DNA of 64,000 nucleotides from Pseudomonas sp. R76 (GTDB lineage Bacteria; Pseudomonadota; Gammaproteobacteria; Pseudomonadales; Pseudomonadaceae). Location of the stretch: contig NZ_CP019428.1 of NCBI RefSeq assembly GCF_009834565.1, positions 5,518,001 to 5,582,000 of the forward strand, written 5' to 3'. Positions 8,882 through 18,075 of this stretch are shown here, in pieces. Below the pieces are notes generated by a model, which saw only the letters and a list, made by a program, of their open reading frames with translations, was not told the origin of the DNA and did no database searches. The first letter of the stretch is position 1. Each line of letters opens with the position of its first letter. Both the position numbers and the translations under genes were made by a program.

Positions 8882-10591
8882 TTAGCGCGGTTCGATATGC
8901 GCAATCATCAACTGCACAGTTTCATTCCCACGAAACTCGTTCACGTCCAGCTTGTAGGCCAACTCCACCCAACGCACCGTCGGGTTCGGCCAGACTTCAC
9001 GGTCTACACCAAACGCAATGCCATCGAGCTTCACTGACCCGCATTCGCTCTTGAGCACTACCTTCAGGTGCCGCTCCCCCACGACGCGCTGCTCGACCAA
9101 CTGAAACACGCCGTGAAACAACGGCTCTGGAAAGTGCTGCCCCCACGGCCCGGCATCCCGCAAGGCGCGCGCCAGTTCCAGGTGAAACTCTTCCACCGCC
9201 AACGTACCGTCAGACAGCAGTCGGCCAGTCAGGTCTTCTTCACGCAGTTGCCGACGCACTTCAGCGTCGAAGGCTTCGGCAAACAGTGGGAAGTTTTCTT
9301 CGGGCAAGGTCAAGCCAGCCGCCATCGCGTGGCCGCCGTATTTGGCGATCAGGTTGGGATGCTGGCTCGCCACGACCGCCAGGGCGTCACGGATATGAAA
9401 ACCCTGCACAGAGCGCCCTGAGCCCTTGAGCAGGCCATCACCGGCGTCGGCAAAGGCGATGGTCGGGCGGAAATAGCGCTCTTTCATCCGCGACGCCAGA
9501 ATGCCGATCACACCCTGGTGCCATTCCGGGTCGAACAGGCACAAGCCGTAAGGCATCGACTCCACCGGCAAGTCCTTGAGCTGGGCGAGCGCCTCGCGCT
9601 GCATGCCCTGTTCGATGGATTTGCGGTCCTGGTTCATGCCGTCCAGTTGCGCCGCCATTTCCCGCGCGGCAGCGACGTCGGTAGTGAGCAGGCATTCGAT
9701 GCCCAGGCTCATATCGTCCAGGCGCCCGGCGGCGTTCAGGCGTGGCCCGAGGATAAAGCCGAGGTCGGTGGAGGTGATGCGCGCGTGATCGCGCTTGGCG
9801 ACTTCAAGGATCGCCTTGATCCCCGGCCGCGCACGGCCGGCGCGAATACGTTCCAGGCCTTGATGGACGAGGATGCGGTTGTTGGCGTCCAGGGGCACCA
9901 CGTCGGCGACGCTGCCCAAGGCCACCAGGTCAAGCAATTCGCCGATGTTCGGCTGAGGCTTGCTGTCATACCAACCCAGGCTGCGCAACCGCGCGCGCAA
10001 GGCCATCAGCACGTAAAAGATCACGCCTACACCGGCCAGCGCCTTGCTGGGGAACTCACAGCCGGGCTGGTTCGGGTTGACGATGGCATCTGCCGCCGGC
10101 AACTCATCACCCGGCAAGTGGTGGTCGGTGACCAACACCTTCAACCCCGCCGCTTTGGCCGCCGCTACGCCTTCGACGCTGGAGATGCCGTTGTCCACGG
10201 TGATCAGCAACTGCGGCTCGCGCTGCAGCGCCACCGCGACGATTTCCGGGGTCAGGCCGTAGCCGTACTCAAAGCGGTTAGGCACCAGGTAGTCGACATG
10301 GGCCGCGCCGAGCAACCGCAGGCCCAGGGTGCCCACGGTGCTGGCTGTGGCGCCGTCGGCGTCGAAGTCACCGACGATCAGGATGCGCTGGCGCTGCTCC
10401 AAGGCCACCACCAGCAGGTCCACCGCTGCATCAATCCCCTTGAGCTGCTGGTAAGGAATCAACCGCGCAAGGCTCTTGTCCAGCTCGGCCTCCGACTGCA
10501 CACCGCGTGCAGCGTAGAGACGGGTCAACAGCGGTGGCAATTCACCGAGAAACGGCAGGACAGCAGGCAACGGGCGAGGATCGATACGCAT
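8882..10591 (-). CDS. recJ: Single-stranded-DNA-specific 5'-3' exonuclease RecJ
   Basis: DHH-superfamily exonuclease of 569 residues used in mismatch repair and RecFOR recombination. The metal-binding motifs DFDADG (residues 75-80) and DHH (156-158) are intact, followed by the DHHA1 domain (about 350-450) and the C-terminal OB fold (about 460-569). The ATG at 10591 gives MRIDPRPLP, the usual start. Its upstream region carries a degenerate cluster of REP sequences, then yaeQ in the same orientation. Confidence 0.97.
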   Translation of the reverse strand: MRIDPRPLPAVLPFLGELPPLLTRLYAARGVQSEAELDKSLARLIPYQQLKGIDAAVDLLVVALEQRQRILIVGDFDADGATASTVGTLGLRLLGAAHVDYLVPNRFEYGYGLTPEIVAVALQREPQLLITVDNGISSVEGVAAAKAAGLKVLVTDHHLPGDELPAADAIVNPNQPGCEFPSKALAGVGVIFYVLMALRARLRSLGWYDSKPQPNIGELLDLVALGSVADVVPLDANNRILVHQGLERIRAGRARPGIKAILEVAKRDHARITSTDLGFILGPRLNAAGRLDDMSLGIECLLTTDVAAAREMAAQLDGMNQDRKSIEQGMQREALAQLKDLPVESMPYGLCLFDPEWHQGVIGILASRMKERYFRPTIAFADAGDGLLKGSGRSVQGFHIRDALAVVASQHPNLIAKYGGHAMAAGLTLPEENFPLFAEAFDAEVRRQLREEDLTGRLLSDGTLAVEEFHLELARALRDAGPWGQHFPEPLFHGVFQLVEQRVVGERHLKVVLKSECGSVKLDGIAFGVDREVWPNPTVRWVELAYKLDVNEFRGNETVQLMIAHIEPR

Positions 10592-10658
10592 GGGGTGACG
10601 GAAACTTCTCTTCTAGTACAACGGTTAAACAACAATGCTGAAAACAACATGGATCAAC

Positions 10659-10810
10659 TGTGGGATCTGGCTTGTGGAGAGCTGGCTTGTGTGGGAGCTG
10701 GCTTGCCTGCGATGCAGGCACCTCGGACTATCAGTCACACCGAGGCGATGCTTTCGCGAGCAAGCCCGCTCCCACACAAGCCCGGCTCCCACATCAAGCC
10801 CGCTCCCACA
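10659..10810. repeat. Degenerate REP cluster upstream of recJ
   Basis: At least six full or partial REP cores are packed in about 150 bases: broken copies at the left, one inverted pair at about 10690-10777, then extra reversed half copies at the right. The right arm is the cgcgagcaagcccgctccca subtype, so the pair is a hybrid of two REP subtypes. Confidence 0.85.
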
Positions 10811-10829
10811 CAAGCCGGCACCTACAGGG

Positions 10830-11372
10830 TCAACCGCGCTCGCCGGCCAGCCATTCCAGCTGGACTTCGTGCTGGCCACGGTCGTCAGTCACAAAAACCG
10901 TGCCTTCGCTGATCATCACGTCCCACTTGATCACCCGTGGCATGTCCTTGGCCAGGGTTTCCAGGATTTCCTGCGGCACGGCGGCGATGTGCACATTTTT
11001 CAGGTTTTTCGCCACCGGCACTACTTTGCCTTCCCAGACGCGCAGGCTGCCATAGGCCAGCAACGTGGTGCGTTCGGTGCGACGGGAACACCAGGTCAGG
11101 CGGTCCGCATCCGGCTGGCCGACTTCGATCCAGTGCAGGACGCGGTCATCCAGGCTTTTTTCCCACAAGGCTGGTTCGTCTACATCTGACAGGCCACGAC
11201 CAAAAGCCAGCTGCTCGTTGTAGAAAAGGGCGTAGGCCAGCAGGCGCACAGTCATGCGCTCTTCGGTTTCCGAAGGGTGGCGGGCGATGGTCTGTTTGAC
11301 GCTCTCGTACACCGAACGATCGAGGTCGGTGAGGTTGAGTTCGAATTTGTAGGTCGTGGACGGCTGGGCCAT
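10830..11372 (-). CDS. YaeQ family protein
   Basis: Protein of 180 residues matching the YaeQ family (MAQPSTTYKFELNLTDLDR start, GLSDVDEPALW, DWxEVGQPDADR-like segment). The family has a PD-(D/E)XK nuclease-like fold, and a role in transcription elongation has been suggested for relatives but is not firmly established. It is cytoplasmic with no signal peptide. It is transcribed away from the CoA-transferase gene and towards recJ. Confidence 0.92.
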   Translation of the reverse strand: MAQPSTTYKFELNLTDLDRSVYESVKQTIARHPSETEERMTVRLLAYALFYNEQLAFGRGLSDVDEPALWEKSLDDRVLHWIEVGQPDADRLTWCSRRTERTTLLAYGSLRVWEGKVVPVAKNLKNVHIAAVPQEILETLAKDMPRVIKWDVMISEGTVFVTDDRGQHEVQLEWLAGERG

Positions 11373-11521
11373 GAACGGGCTTCTAGAGACAGGGAAAGGC
11401 GGCCAGTCTAACCGATGGTGGGGCCAATCAACGAATACTGCACTGCATCATCCTTATCCCTGGGCCGCTCGCCTATGTTAAAAGGCATCACACCACCGCC
11501 CTGCGCTTGCTAAGGATCCTC

Positions 11522-12721
11522 ATGTCGTTTAATGCCAAACCGCTTGCCGGCCTGAAAGTCATCGAACTGGGCACCTTGATCGCCGGCCCGTTTGCGTCAC
11601 GTATTTGTGCCGAGTTCGGGGCCGAAGTGATCAAGGTCGAATCCCCGGACGGCGGCGACCCACTGCGCAAATGGCGCAAGCTGTATGAAGGCACGTCACT
11701 GTGGTGGTTCGTGCAGGCACGTAACAAAAAGTCGCTGACACTCAATCTCAAGCATCCGGATGGCCTGGCGATCCTCAAACAGTTGCTGGCGGATGCCGAC
11801 ATCCTGATCGAGAACTTTCGCCCCGGCGTGCTGGAAAAACTCGGCCTGAGCTGGGAAACCCTGCATGCCCTGAATCCCAAGCTGGTGATGGTGCGTCTTT
11901 CAGGTTTTGGCCAGACCGGGCCGATGAAGGACCAGCCGGGGTTTGGTGCGGTGGGCGAATCGATGGGCGGCTTGCGCTATATCACCGGTTTCGAAGACCG
12001 ACCGCCGGTGCGCACCGGGATTTCCATCGGCGATTCGATTGCCGCCTTGTGGGCGGTGATCGGCGCGCTGATGGCGCTGCGTCATCGTGAAGTCAACGGC
12101 GGCCTGGGCCAGGTGGTGGATGTGGCGCTGTATGAAGCCATTTTCGCCATGATGGAAAGCATGATCCCGGAGTTCGATGTGTTCGGTTTTATCCGCGAGC
12201 GCACCGGCAACATCATGCCCGGCATCACGCCGTCGTCGATCCATACCAGCGCCGATGGCAAGCATGTGCAGATCGGTGCCAACGGTGATGCGATCTTCAA
12301 GCGTTTCATGAGCGCGATCGGCCGTGAGGACTTGGCCAATGACGCGCAACTGGCCAGCAATGATGGGCGCGATAGCCGCCGCGATGAGCTGTACGGCGTG
12401 ATCGACCGCTGGGTCAATTCGCTGCCGCTGGACCAGGTCGTCGAGCAGCTCAACACGGCAGACGTGCCCGCCAGCCGCATCTACAGCGCTGAAGACATGC
12501 TTGGCGACCCTCAGTTTCTGGCGCGGGAAATGTTTCTCAAGGCCCAGTTACCGGGCGGCAAGGACTTCAAGATGCCGGGGATTGTGCCCAAGCTCTCGGA
12601 CACCCCCGGCAGTTGTGAATGGGTCGGCCCGCAGTTGGGCGAGCACAACAGCGTGGTGCTCAACGCGTTGGGCTATGACGCGCCAGCCATTACCCGCTTG
12701 CGTGAGGATGGCGCGATCTGA
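11522..12721 (+). CDS. Family III (CaiB/BaiF) CoA-transferase
   Basis: Cytoplasmic enzyme of 399 residues that moves CoA between an acyl-CoA donor and a carboxylic acid; the substrate cannot be read from the sequence. The N-terminal LAGLKVIELGTLIAGPFASR and the segment IENFRPGVLEKLGL are family hallmarks, and the catalytic Asp is expected in the VDVALYEAIFAMME region neighbourhood typical of the fold. The ATG at 11522 follows AAGGA at good spacing. The stop overlaps the start of the next gene (TGATG), so the two are translated together. Confidence 0.92.
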   Translation: MSFNAKPLAGLKVIELGTLIAGPFASRICAEFGAEVIKVESPDGGDPLRKWRKLYEGTSLWWFVQARNKKSLTLNLKHPDGLAILKQLLADADILIENFRPGVLEKLGLSWETLHALNPKLVMVRLSGFGQTGPMKDQPGFGAVGESMGGLRYITGFEDRPPVRTGISIGDSIAALWAVIGALMALRHREVNGGLGQVVDVALYEAIFAMMESMIPEFDVFGFIRERTGNIMPGITPSSIHTSADGKHVQIGANGDAIFKRFMSAIGREDLANDAQLASNDGRDSRRDELYGVIDRWVNSLPLDQVVEQLNTADVPASRIYSAEDMLGDPQFLAREMFLKAQLPGGKDFKMPGIVPKLSDTPGSCEWVGPQLGEHNSVVLNALGYDAPAITRLREDGAI

Positions 12722-13605
12722 TGGCTCGTCCGCGCAAGCGCCGGCTCATCCATCTGTACCTCGCCGGCGCGATGTTCGGCGTATGGCCATTCTTTGCGCA
12801 CGCCGAGGAAACCTTGATTTGGCTGCTGCGTGACTTGCCGCCCATCACCATTTTCGAGGGCCCTCAGAAAGGCCAAGGGGCGCTGGACCAGTTGCTGCCG
12901 ATACTCAGCGAGCGCCTGCCGGAATACCGCCACACGGTCATGCACGTCAACCGTGCGCGCGGCATTCAAATGTTGCGCTCGCCCTCCCTCACCTGCGACC
13001 CGTCGCTGTTGTGGACCGCGGAACGCGCCAAGTACGTGGTGTTTTCCAAACAGGCATTTGTGGCGGTGGCCAATGGGGTGACCATCCGACGCAGCCAGCA
13101 GCAAGCACTGGCGCCGTTTATCGTCGAGGGCCAATTCGACCTGCAAGCCTTTCTCGACTCCCATAAGGCACGGATCGGCGCAACCGCCGAGCGCAGCTAT
13201 GGCCCTGTGATCGATGAACAGCTCAAAGGCGTTGACTCACACACCTTGGCACTCCATTACGGCAATGACGCCCTTGGGAGCCTGCTGCAAATGCAGCGCT
13301 TGGGGCGATTGGAAGCGGTGTTGGGCTATTGGCCAGAAATTCGCTATCACGCCAAGCAACAGGGCATCGCCGCACAAGACCTGATGTTCTACACCATCAA
13401 AGGCTCAGCGCCTTACCAGCGCACGCATATCGGTTGCTCGGACACGCCGCAAGGCCGCCGGGCCATGACGCGCATTGACCAGGTACTACGCGAGATCCCA
13501 CAGGCGCAACTGCAGCAATCCTACGCCTCATGGTTGGACCCGGGCATGCGTGAACAGTATTTGCGCGACAACCCGAGGTTTTTCCAGGATTCCCCCGAGC
13601 CCTGA
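12721..13605 (+). CDS. TIGR02285-type periplasmic solute-binding-like protein
   Basis: Protein of 294 residues with a signal peptide (basic MARPRKRR, hydrophobic LYLAGAMFGVWPFFAHA, cleavage near residue 28). The mature part resembles family 3 extracellular solute-binding proteins without a transport partner nearby. It overlaps the CoA-transferase gene by one base. The same pair is, as I recall, often adjacent in Pseudomonas; a functional link is inferred from overlap only. The ligand is unknown. Confidence 0.8.
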   Translation: MARPRKRRLIHLYLAGAMFGVWPFFAHAEETLIWLLRDLPPITIFEGPQKGQGALDQLLPILSERLPEYRHTVMHVNRARGIQMLRSPSLTCDPSLLWTAERAKYVVFSKQAFVAVANGVTIRRSQQQALAPFIVEGQFDLQAFLDSHKARIGATAERSYGPVIDEQLKGVDSHTLALHYGNDALGSLLQMQRLGRLEAVLGYWPEIRYHAKQQGIAAQDLMFYTIKGSAPYQRTHIGCSDTPQGRRAMTRIDQVLREIPQAQLQQSYASWLDPGMREQYLRDNPRFFQDSPEP

Positions 13606-13636
13606 GCAGCCACAGGGTAAATCGCAGGCAAAAAGA

Positions 13637-13668
13637 AACCCCGAAGAGTGGGGAGACACTTCGGGGTT
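13637..13668. terminator. Hairpin with T-rich tail on the minus strand
   Basis: A 10-bp perfect stem (aaccccgaag / cttcggggtt) with a 12-base loop. On the minus strand it is followed by tttcttttt, so it could end transcription of the DUF3509 gene; on the plus strand no T-run follows. It lies 32 bases after the stop of the plus-strand gene. Confidence 0.6.
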
Positions 13669-13787
13669 AAACGTGGCCTACAAAGACCAGTACAACAAGC
13701 CACAAACACCGGAGCACAATGTTTGCTCTTGCTGTTACAAAATCTGACCGGCCATGCTGTAGGAAGTTTCGCCGATTAAATTTTTCT

Positions 13788-14072
13788 TCATGCGACGGCA
13801 GCGCCACGCGTCTGTGCAGCGTTACGCAGGGCCGCGATGACCGAGGGTTCCAGGCGACCTTCGGCGATTTTCAGGTCGCGCAACAGGCAATCCACCACAT
13901 CCACCAAAACGCGCTTGTCGGTCAATTGTGCGCGGTCGACTTCACGCTCGACAACGATGGCACCGGCCGGATTCTTCACGGTCACCAGGCACTCGTCCTG
14001 CACACCCGAGGTGGTCAACGTAACCTGATAAGGGCTCAGTGCTTCTTCGAGCAATAGGCTGATATTTTCCAT
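13788..14072 (-). CDS. DUF3509 family small protein
   Basis: Protein of 94 residues from the ATG at 14072 (MENISLLLEEALSPYQVTL). A GTG four codons upstream is possible but less likely. The sequence resembles the Pseudomonas DUF3509 family: an N-terminal helix, a beta-rich middle (VTVKNPAGAIVVEREVDRAQL) and a C-terminal helix. It has no signal peptide and no known function. It is a single gene in its own transcription unit between the binding-like protein and thrC. Confidence 0.8.
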   Translation of the reverse strand: MENISLLLEEALSPYQVTLTTSGVQDECLVTVKNPAGAIVVEREVDRAQLTDKRVLVDVVDCLLRDLKIAEGRLEPSVIAALRNAAQTRGAAVA

Positions 14073-14224
14073 CTCGATCACCACTCAATAGTTCGGGAAC
14101 AATCGTTTCAACGGCAGCTGCCTCTATCCTAAGTGACTGGTTATGTCGTAGGAAAGTTCGCTTTATCGTCTTTACGCGGTCGTCAGGGAGTGACGTGAAC
14201 CAGCATGCGCTTGCAACATGACAG

Positions 14225-14270
14225 ACAAAAAACGCCGCTGACCCAAGGAAGGGAAAGCGGCGTTTTTGTC
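14225..14270. terminator. Bidirectional terminator after thrC
   Basis: Stem acgccgct / agcggcgt flanked by A-run and T-run on both sides. On the minus strand it lies directly after the thrC stop and ends in TTTTTT, closing the hom-thrC unit. Confidence 0.9.
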
Positions 14271-14283
14271 TACGCGGTTCGCC

Positions 14284-15693
14284 TTACAACGGCTTGCCCC
14301 GATTCCCGTGCTGGCTGACAAACGCCTGCACTGTCTTCAGGTCATTGGCCAGCACCGTGCAACGCTCTTCACGTTCGAACAGGTCAGCCAAGTGCTCCGG
14401 CAATTCCAGCGCCTTGCCCACACCAGCCTTCTCCACCGCTTCCGGGAACTTGACCGGGTGAGCGGTGCCGAGGATCACCATCGGAATGTCCAGGCTACGA
14501 CGGCATTCGCGCGCAGCCTTCACGCCGATAGCGGTGTGCGGGTCGAGCAGCTCGCCGGTCTGGGCGTAGACTTCGGCGATGGTTTCGCAGGTCTGTGCAT
14601 CGTCCACGGCCAGGGAATCGAACAGCTTACGGGTTTCGGTCCAGCGCTCTTGCTCGACACTGAAACCGCCACCGCTCTTGAAGCTGTTCATCAGCTCGGC
14701 CAAGGCAGCACCGTTGCGACCATGCATGTCGAACAGCAGGCGTTCGAAGTTCGACGAGACCATGATGTCCATCGACGGCGACAGCGTCGCGTGCAGGGTT
14801 TCCTTGACGTACTGGTTGCCGCTCATGAAGCGGTGCAGGATGTCGTTGCGGTTGGTGGCGACGATCAACTGGTTGATCGGCAGGCCCATGTTGCGCGCCA
14901 GGTAACCGGCGAAGATGTCGCCGAAGTTGCCGGTCGGCACCGAGAACGACACCGAACGCGCCGGGCCGCCCAGCTGCAGCGCTGCATGGAAGTAGTAAAC
15001 GATCTGGGCCATGATCCGCGCCCAGTTGATCGAGTTCACCGCCACCAGGCGCATGCCTTTCAGGAAGCTCTGGTCGGCGAAGCTGTTCTTGACCATTTCC
15101 TGGCAGTCATCGAAGTTGCCTTCGATGGCGATGTTGTGGATGTTCTCACCAAAAATGGTGGTCATCTGGCGACGCTGTACTTCCGACACGCGCTTGTGCG
15201 GGTGCAGGATAAAGATGTCGACGTTTTCGCAGTGCTTGCAACCTTCGATGGCCGCCGAGCCGGTATCACCCGAGGTGGCACCGATGATCACCACGCGCTC
15301 GCCGCGTTTTTCCAGTACGTAATCCAGCAGACGACCGAGCAGTTGCAGAGCGAAGTCCTTGAACGCCAGGGTCGGCCCGTGGAACAGCTCAAGCACCCAC
15401 TCGTTGCCATTCAGCTGACGCAATGGCGCGATGGCGCTGTGGGAAAACACGCCGTACGTCTCTTCCAGGATCTTTTTGAAGTCTGCATCCGGAATGCTGC
15501 CGGTGACGAACGGGCGCATCACGCGGAACGCCAGTTCGTGGTACGGCAGGCCGGCCCAGGAAGCGATTTCTTCCTGGGTGAAGCGTGGCAGGTTTTCCGG
15601 CACGTACAGACCGCCGTCAGTGGCAAGGCCTGCCAGCAAAACGTCTTCGAAATTCAGGGCCGGTGCCTGGCCGCGGGTGCTGATGTAACGCAT
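14284..15693 (-). CDS. thrC: Threonine synthase
   Basis: PLP-dependent enzyme that converts O-phosphohomoserine to threonine, the last step of threonine biosynthesis. It has 469 residues. The PLP lysine lies in GPTLAFKDFALQL, and the phosphate-binding stretch GATSGDTGSAAIEG is intact. The ATG at 15693 gives MRYISTRGQAP, the usual start. It is 67 bases after hom on the same strand, forming the hom-thrC operon, and is closed by a strong terminator. Confidence 0.98.
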   Translation of the reverse strand: MRYISTRGQAPALNFEDVLLAGLATDGGLYVPENLPRFTQEEIASWAGLPYHELAFRVMRPFVTGSIPDADFKKILEETYGVFSHSAIAPLRQLNGNEWVLELFHGPTLAFKDFALQLLGRLLDYVLEKRGERVVIIGATSGDTGSAAIEGCKHCENVDIFILHPHKRVSEVQRRQMTTIFGENIHNIAIEGNFDDCQEMVKNSFADQSFLKGMRLVAVNSINWARIMAQIVYYFHAALQLGGPARSVSFSVPTGNFGDIFAGYLARNMGLPINQLIVATNRNDILHRFMSGNQYVKETLHATLSPSMDIMVSSNFERLLFDMHGRNGAALAELMNSFKSGGGFSVEQERWTETRKLFDSLAVDDAQTCETIAEVYAQTGELLDPHTAIGVKAARECRRSLDIPMVILGTAHPVKFPEAVEKAGVGKALELPEHLADLFEREERCTVLANDLKTVQAFVSQHGNRGKPL

Positions 15694-15760
15694 GACTGGC
15701 TCCTATAAAACATTCTCGAACAGAGGCCGCCGAATGCGCGGGGCCCCTGGAACAAATCGG

Positions 15761-17065
15761 TTAGTTCAAGTGCTCGACGCGAATCCGCACCACCGGGCCG
15801 ACCACACCTTGCAGGGCTTCGAGGGCGGCGATGGCATCGTTCATGTGCTGCTCGAGCACGCGGTGGGTCAGCAGGATCATCGGCACCTGGCCGTTTTGTT
15901 CCTCGACTTCCTTCTGCATGATCGACTCGATGTTGATACCGCGCTCCGACAGGATGCTCGCCACCTGGGCCAACACGCCCGGATGATCCTGGGCCTGGAT
16001 GCGCAGGTAGTAGGCGCTTTCGCATGCTTCAATCGGCAAGATCGGGTGAGCCGACAGCGAATCGGGCTGGAAGGCCAGGTGCGGTACACGGTTTTCCGGG
16101 TCGCTGGTCATGGCGCGAACCACGTCCACCAGGTCGGCGATCACCGACGAAGCAGTTGGCTCCATGCCGGCGCCCGCGCCGTAGAACAATGTAGAACCGG
16201 CAGCATCGCCGTTGACCATCACCGCGTTCATCACGCCATTGACGTTGGCGATCAGGCGGTCGGCCGGGATCAGCGTCGGGTGCACACGCAGCTCGATACC
16301 GGCCGGTGTGCTGCGCGCCACGCCCAAGTGCTTGATGCGGTAGCCCAGCGCTTCGGCGTAGTTCACGTCCGCAGTGGTCAGCTTGGTGATGCCTTCGGTG
16401 TAGGCCTTGTCGAACTGCAGCGGGATGCCAAAGGCGATGGACGCCAGGATGGTCAATTTGTGCGCAGCGTCGATGCCTTCCACGTCGAAGGTCGGGTCGG
16501 CTTCGGCGTAGCCCAGGGCCTGGGCTTCGGCCAGCACGTCTTCGAAGGTACGGCCCTTCTCGCGCATTTCGGTGAGGATGAAGTTACCGGTGCCGTTGAT
16601 GATGCCGGCCACCCAGTTGATGCGGTTGGCGGACAGGCCTTCACGAATCGCCTTGATCACCGGGATGCCACCAGCCACGGCGGCTTCGAACGCAACGATC
16701 ACGCCCTTCTCACGGGCCTTGGCGAAGATCTCGTTGCCGTGCACGGCAATCAGCGCCTTGTTGGCGGTGACCACGTGCTTGCCGTTCTCGATGGCCAGCA
16801 ACACCAGGTCACGGGCCACTGTGTAGCCGCCAACCAGCTCGATGACGATATCGATTTCAGGGTTGGTGGCCACGGCGAAGACATCGTTGGTAATCGCAAT
16901 ACCGGTCGTTTGGAACTGAGGCTTTGGCGAACGCGTGGCAATTTGCGCCACTTCAATCCCGCGCCCTGCACGGCGGGAAATTTCTTCAGCGTTACGCTGA
17001 AGTACGTTGAAGGTGCCGCCACCGACGGTCCCTAACCCACAGATGCCTACTTTGACCGGTTTCAC
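15761..17065 (-). CDS. hom: Homoserine dehydrogenase
   Basis: NAD(P)-dependent enzyme that reduces aspartate semialdehyde to homoserine, the branch point to threonine and methionine. The Rossmann motif GICGLGTVGGG is at residues 7-17. The catalytic domain covers about 130-330 and a C-terminal ACT domain (about 350-430) gives threonine feedback. I chose the GTG at 17065 (MKPVKVGICG, 434 residues) because GGGGAG (17073-17078) lies 7 bases before it and the P. aeruginosa protein starts the same way. An ATG 15 bases upstream lacks a Shine-Dalgarno. Three tandem hairpins lie between dsbC and this start. Confidence 0.96.
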   Translation of the reverse strand: MKPVKVGICGLGTVGGGTFNVLQRNAEEISRRAGRGIEVAQIATRSPKPQFQTTGIAITNDVFAVATNPEIDIVIELVGGYTVARDLVLLAIENGKHVVTANKALIAVHGNEIFAKAREKGVIVAFEAAVAGGIPVIKAIREGLSANRINWVAGIINGTGNFILTEMREKGRTFEDVLAEAQALGYAEADPTFDVEGIDAAHKLTILASIAFGIPLQFDKAYTEGITKLTTADVNYAEALGYRIKHLGVARSTPAGIELRVHPTLIPADRLIANVNGVMNAVMVNGDAAGSTLFYGAGAGMEPTASSVIADLVDVVRAMTSDPENRVPHLAFQPDSLSAHPILPIEACESAYYLRIQAQDHPGVLAQVASILSERGINIESIMQKEVEEQNGQVPMILLTHRVLEQHMNDAIAALEALQGVVGPVVRIRVEHLN

Positions 17066-17085
17066 TGAAGAACTCCCCATGAAAC

Positions 17086-17165
17086 GGCCGACTCAAGGTC
17101 GGCCGTGGAAAACAGCCGCACAACTGCGGCTCTCAATTAATGACCCGCCGACTGTTCGGCGGGCC
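17086..17165 (-). other. Three tandem perfect hairpins in the hom leader
   Basis: Reading towards hom: a 10-bp stem (17142-17165, core CCCGCCGA), a 7-bp stem AGCCGCA/TGCGGCT (17114-17131) followed by GTTTT, and a 7-bp stem GGCCGAC/GTCGGCC (17086-17104). All end 8 bases before the hom Shine-Dalgarno. They fill most of the 121-base dsbC-hom gap. They may attenuate or stabilise the message; no leader peptide rich in threonine or isoleucine codons was seen. Confidence 0.7.
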
Positions 17166-17186
17166 ATGATCGTCAAGGCTCGACGA

Positions 17187-17924
17187 TTACTGCTTACTCG
17201 CACCCAGTGCCAGTTTGGCAACTTGTGGCGCCGGCTGGTAGCCCGGAATCACTTGGCCGTCAGCCAAAACGATGGCCGGCGTACCGTTCACACCAATCGA
17301 CTGGCCCAAGGCGAACTGCTTGGAAACCGGGTTGGCGCATTTGGCGGACTTGATTTCCTTGCCATCGACCATTTTGTCCATGGCGGCTTTCTTGTCGGCC
17401 GAGCACCAGACTGCCTGCAATTGCTCGTCACCCGGTGAACCCAGGCCCTGGCGCGGGAACGCTACGTAGCGCACTTCCACGCCCAGCTTGTTCAGCGCAG
17501 GCACTTCGGCGTGCAGCTTGTGGCAGTACGGGCAGGTGGTGTCGGTGAACACGGTGATGTGGGTCTTGGTCTCGCCGATGGCCGGGTAAACCACGGTTTC
17601 AGCCACCGGAATACCGTTGATCAGCTTCGACACGCCCAGGCGCTCGGCTTTCTCGGTGAGGTTGACCGGCTTGCCATCTTTCAATTGGAACAGGTAGCCC
17701 TGGACGATGTACTGGCCATCGGCACTGGCGTACAGCACGCGGCTGCCGTTGAGCTTGACTTCATACAGGCCGGCCATCGGGCTGGCACTGATGCTTTCGA
17801 TGGGTGTGTCGAGCTGCAGGTTGGCCAGGCTCTTGCGAATCGTTTGCTCGGCGGCGTCGTCGGCGACAACAAAGGTGGAAACCAACGCAATCGCTGCGGC
17901 GGCAATAATCTGGGTCAAGCGCAT
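17187..17924 (-). CDS. dsbC: Thiol:disulfide interchange protein DsbC
   Basis: Periplasmic disulfide isomerase of 245 residues. The start at 17924 (MRLTQIIAAAAIALVS) follows AGGAG at good spacing and gives a clear signal peptide ending near VVADD. The N-terminal dimerisation domain (about 25-80) precedes the thioredoxin fold with active site CPYC at residues 131-134. It lies between xerD and hom on the same strand, the order recalled from P. aeruginosa. Confidence 0.97.
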   Translation of the reverse strand: MRLTQIIAAAAIALVSTFVVADDAAEQTIRKSLANLQLDTPIESISASPMAGLYEVKLNGSRVLYASADGQYIVQGYLFQLKDGKPVNLTEKAERLGVSKLINGIPVAETVVYPAIGETKTHITVFTDTTCPYCHKLHAEVPALNKLGVEVRYVAFPRQGLGSPGDEQLQAVWCSADKKAAMDKMVDGKEIKSAKCANPVSKQFALGQSIGVNGTPAIVLADGQVIPGYQPAPQVAKLALGASKQ

Positions 17925-18075
17925 GGGAACTCCTGAAGGCAGATGCAGGGACGGGAAGGAACACCGGTCTGAAAACACGGGCTGAGGCCGTCCCCTTTGC
18001 TAACCGGCAAAGCCTACCACAGTTGGGCCACAGGGCAGACTGCGGCGGGTAAATTGGGCCGTTTCCCACGTAATT

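Noticed and set aside
10659..10810. Closely spaced repeats as a CRISPR array
   Set aside because: The units are REP cores in both orientations, without constant spacers of about 30 bases, and no cas genes are present.
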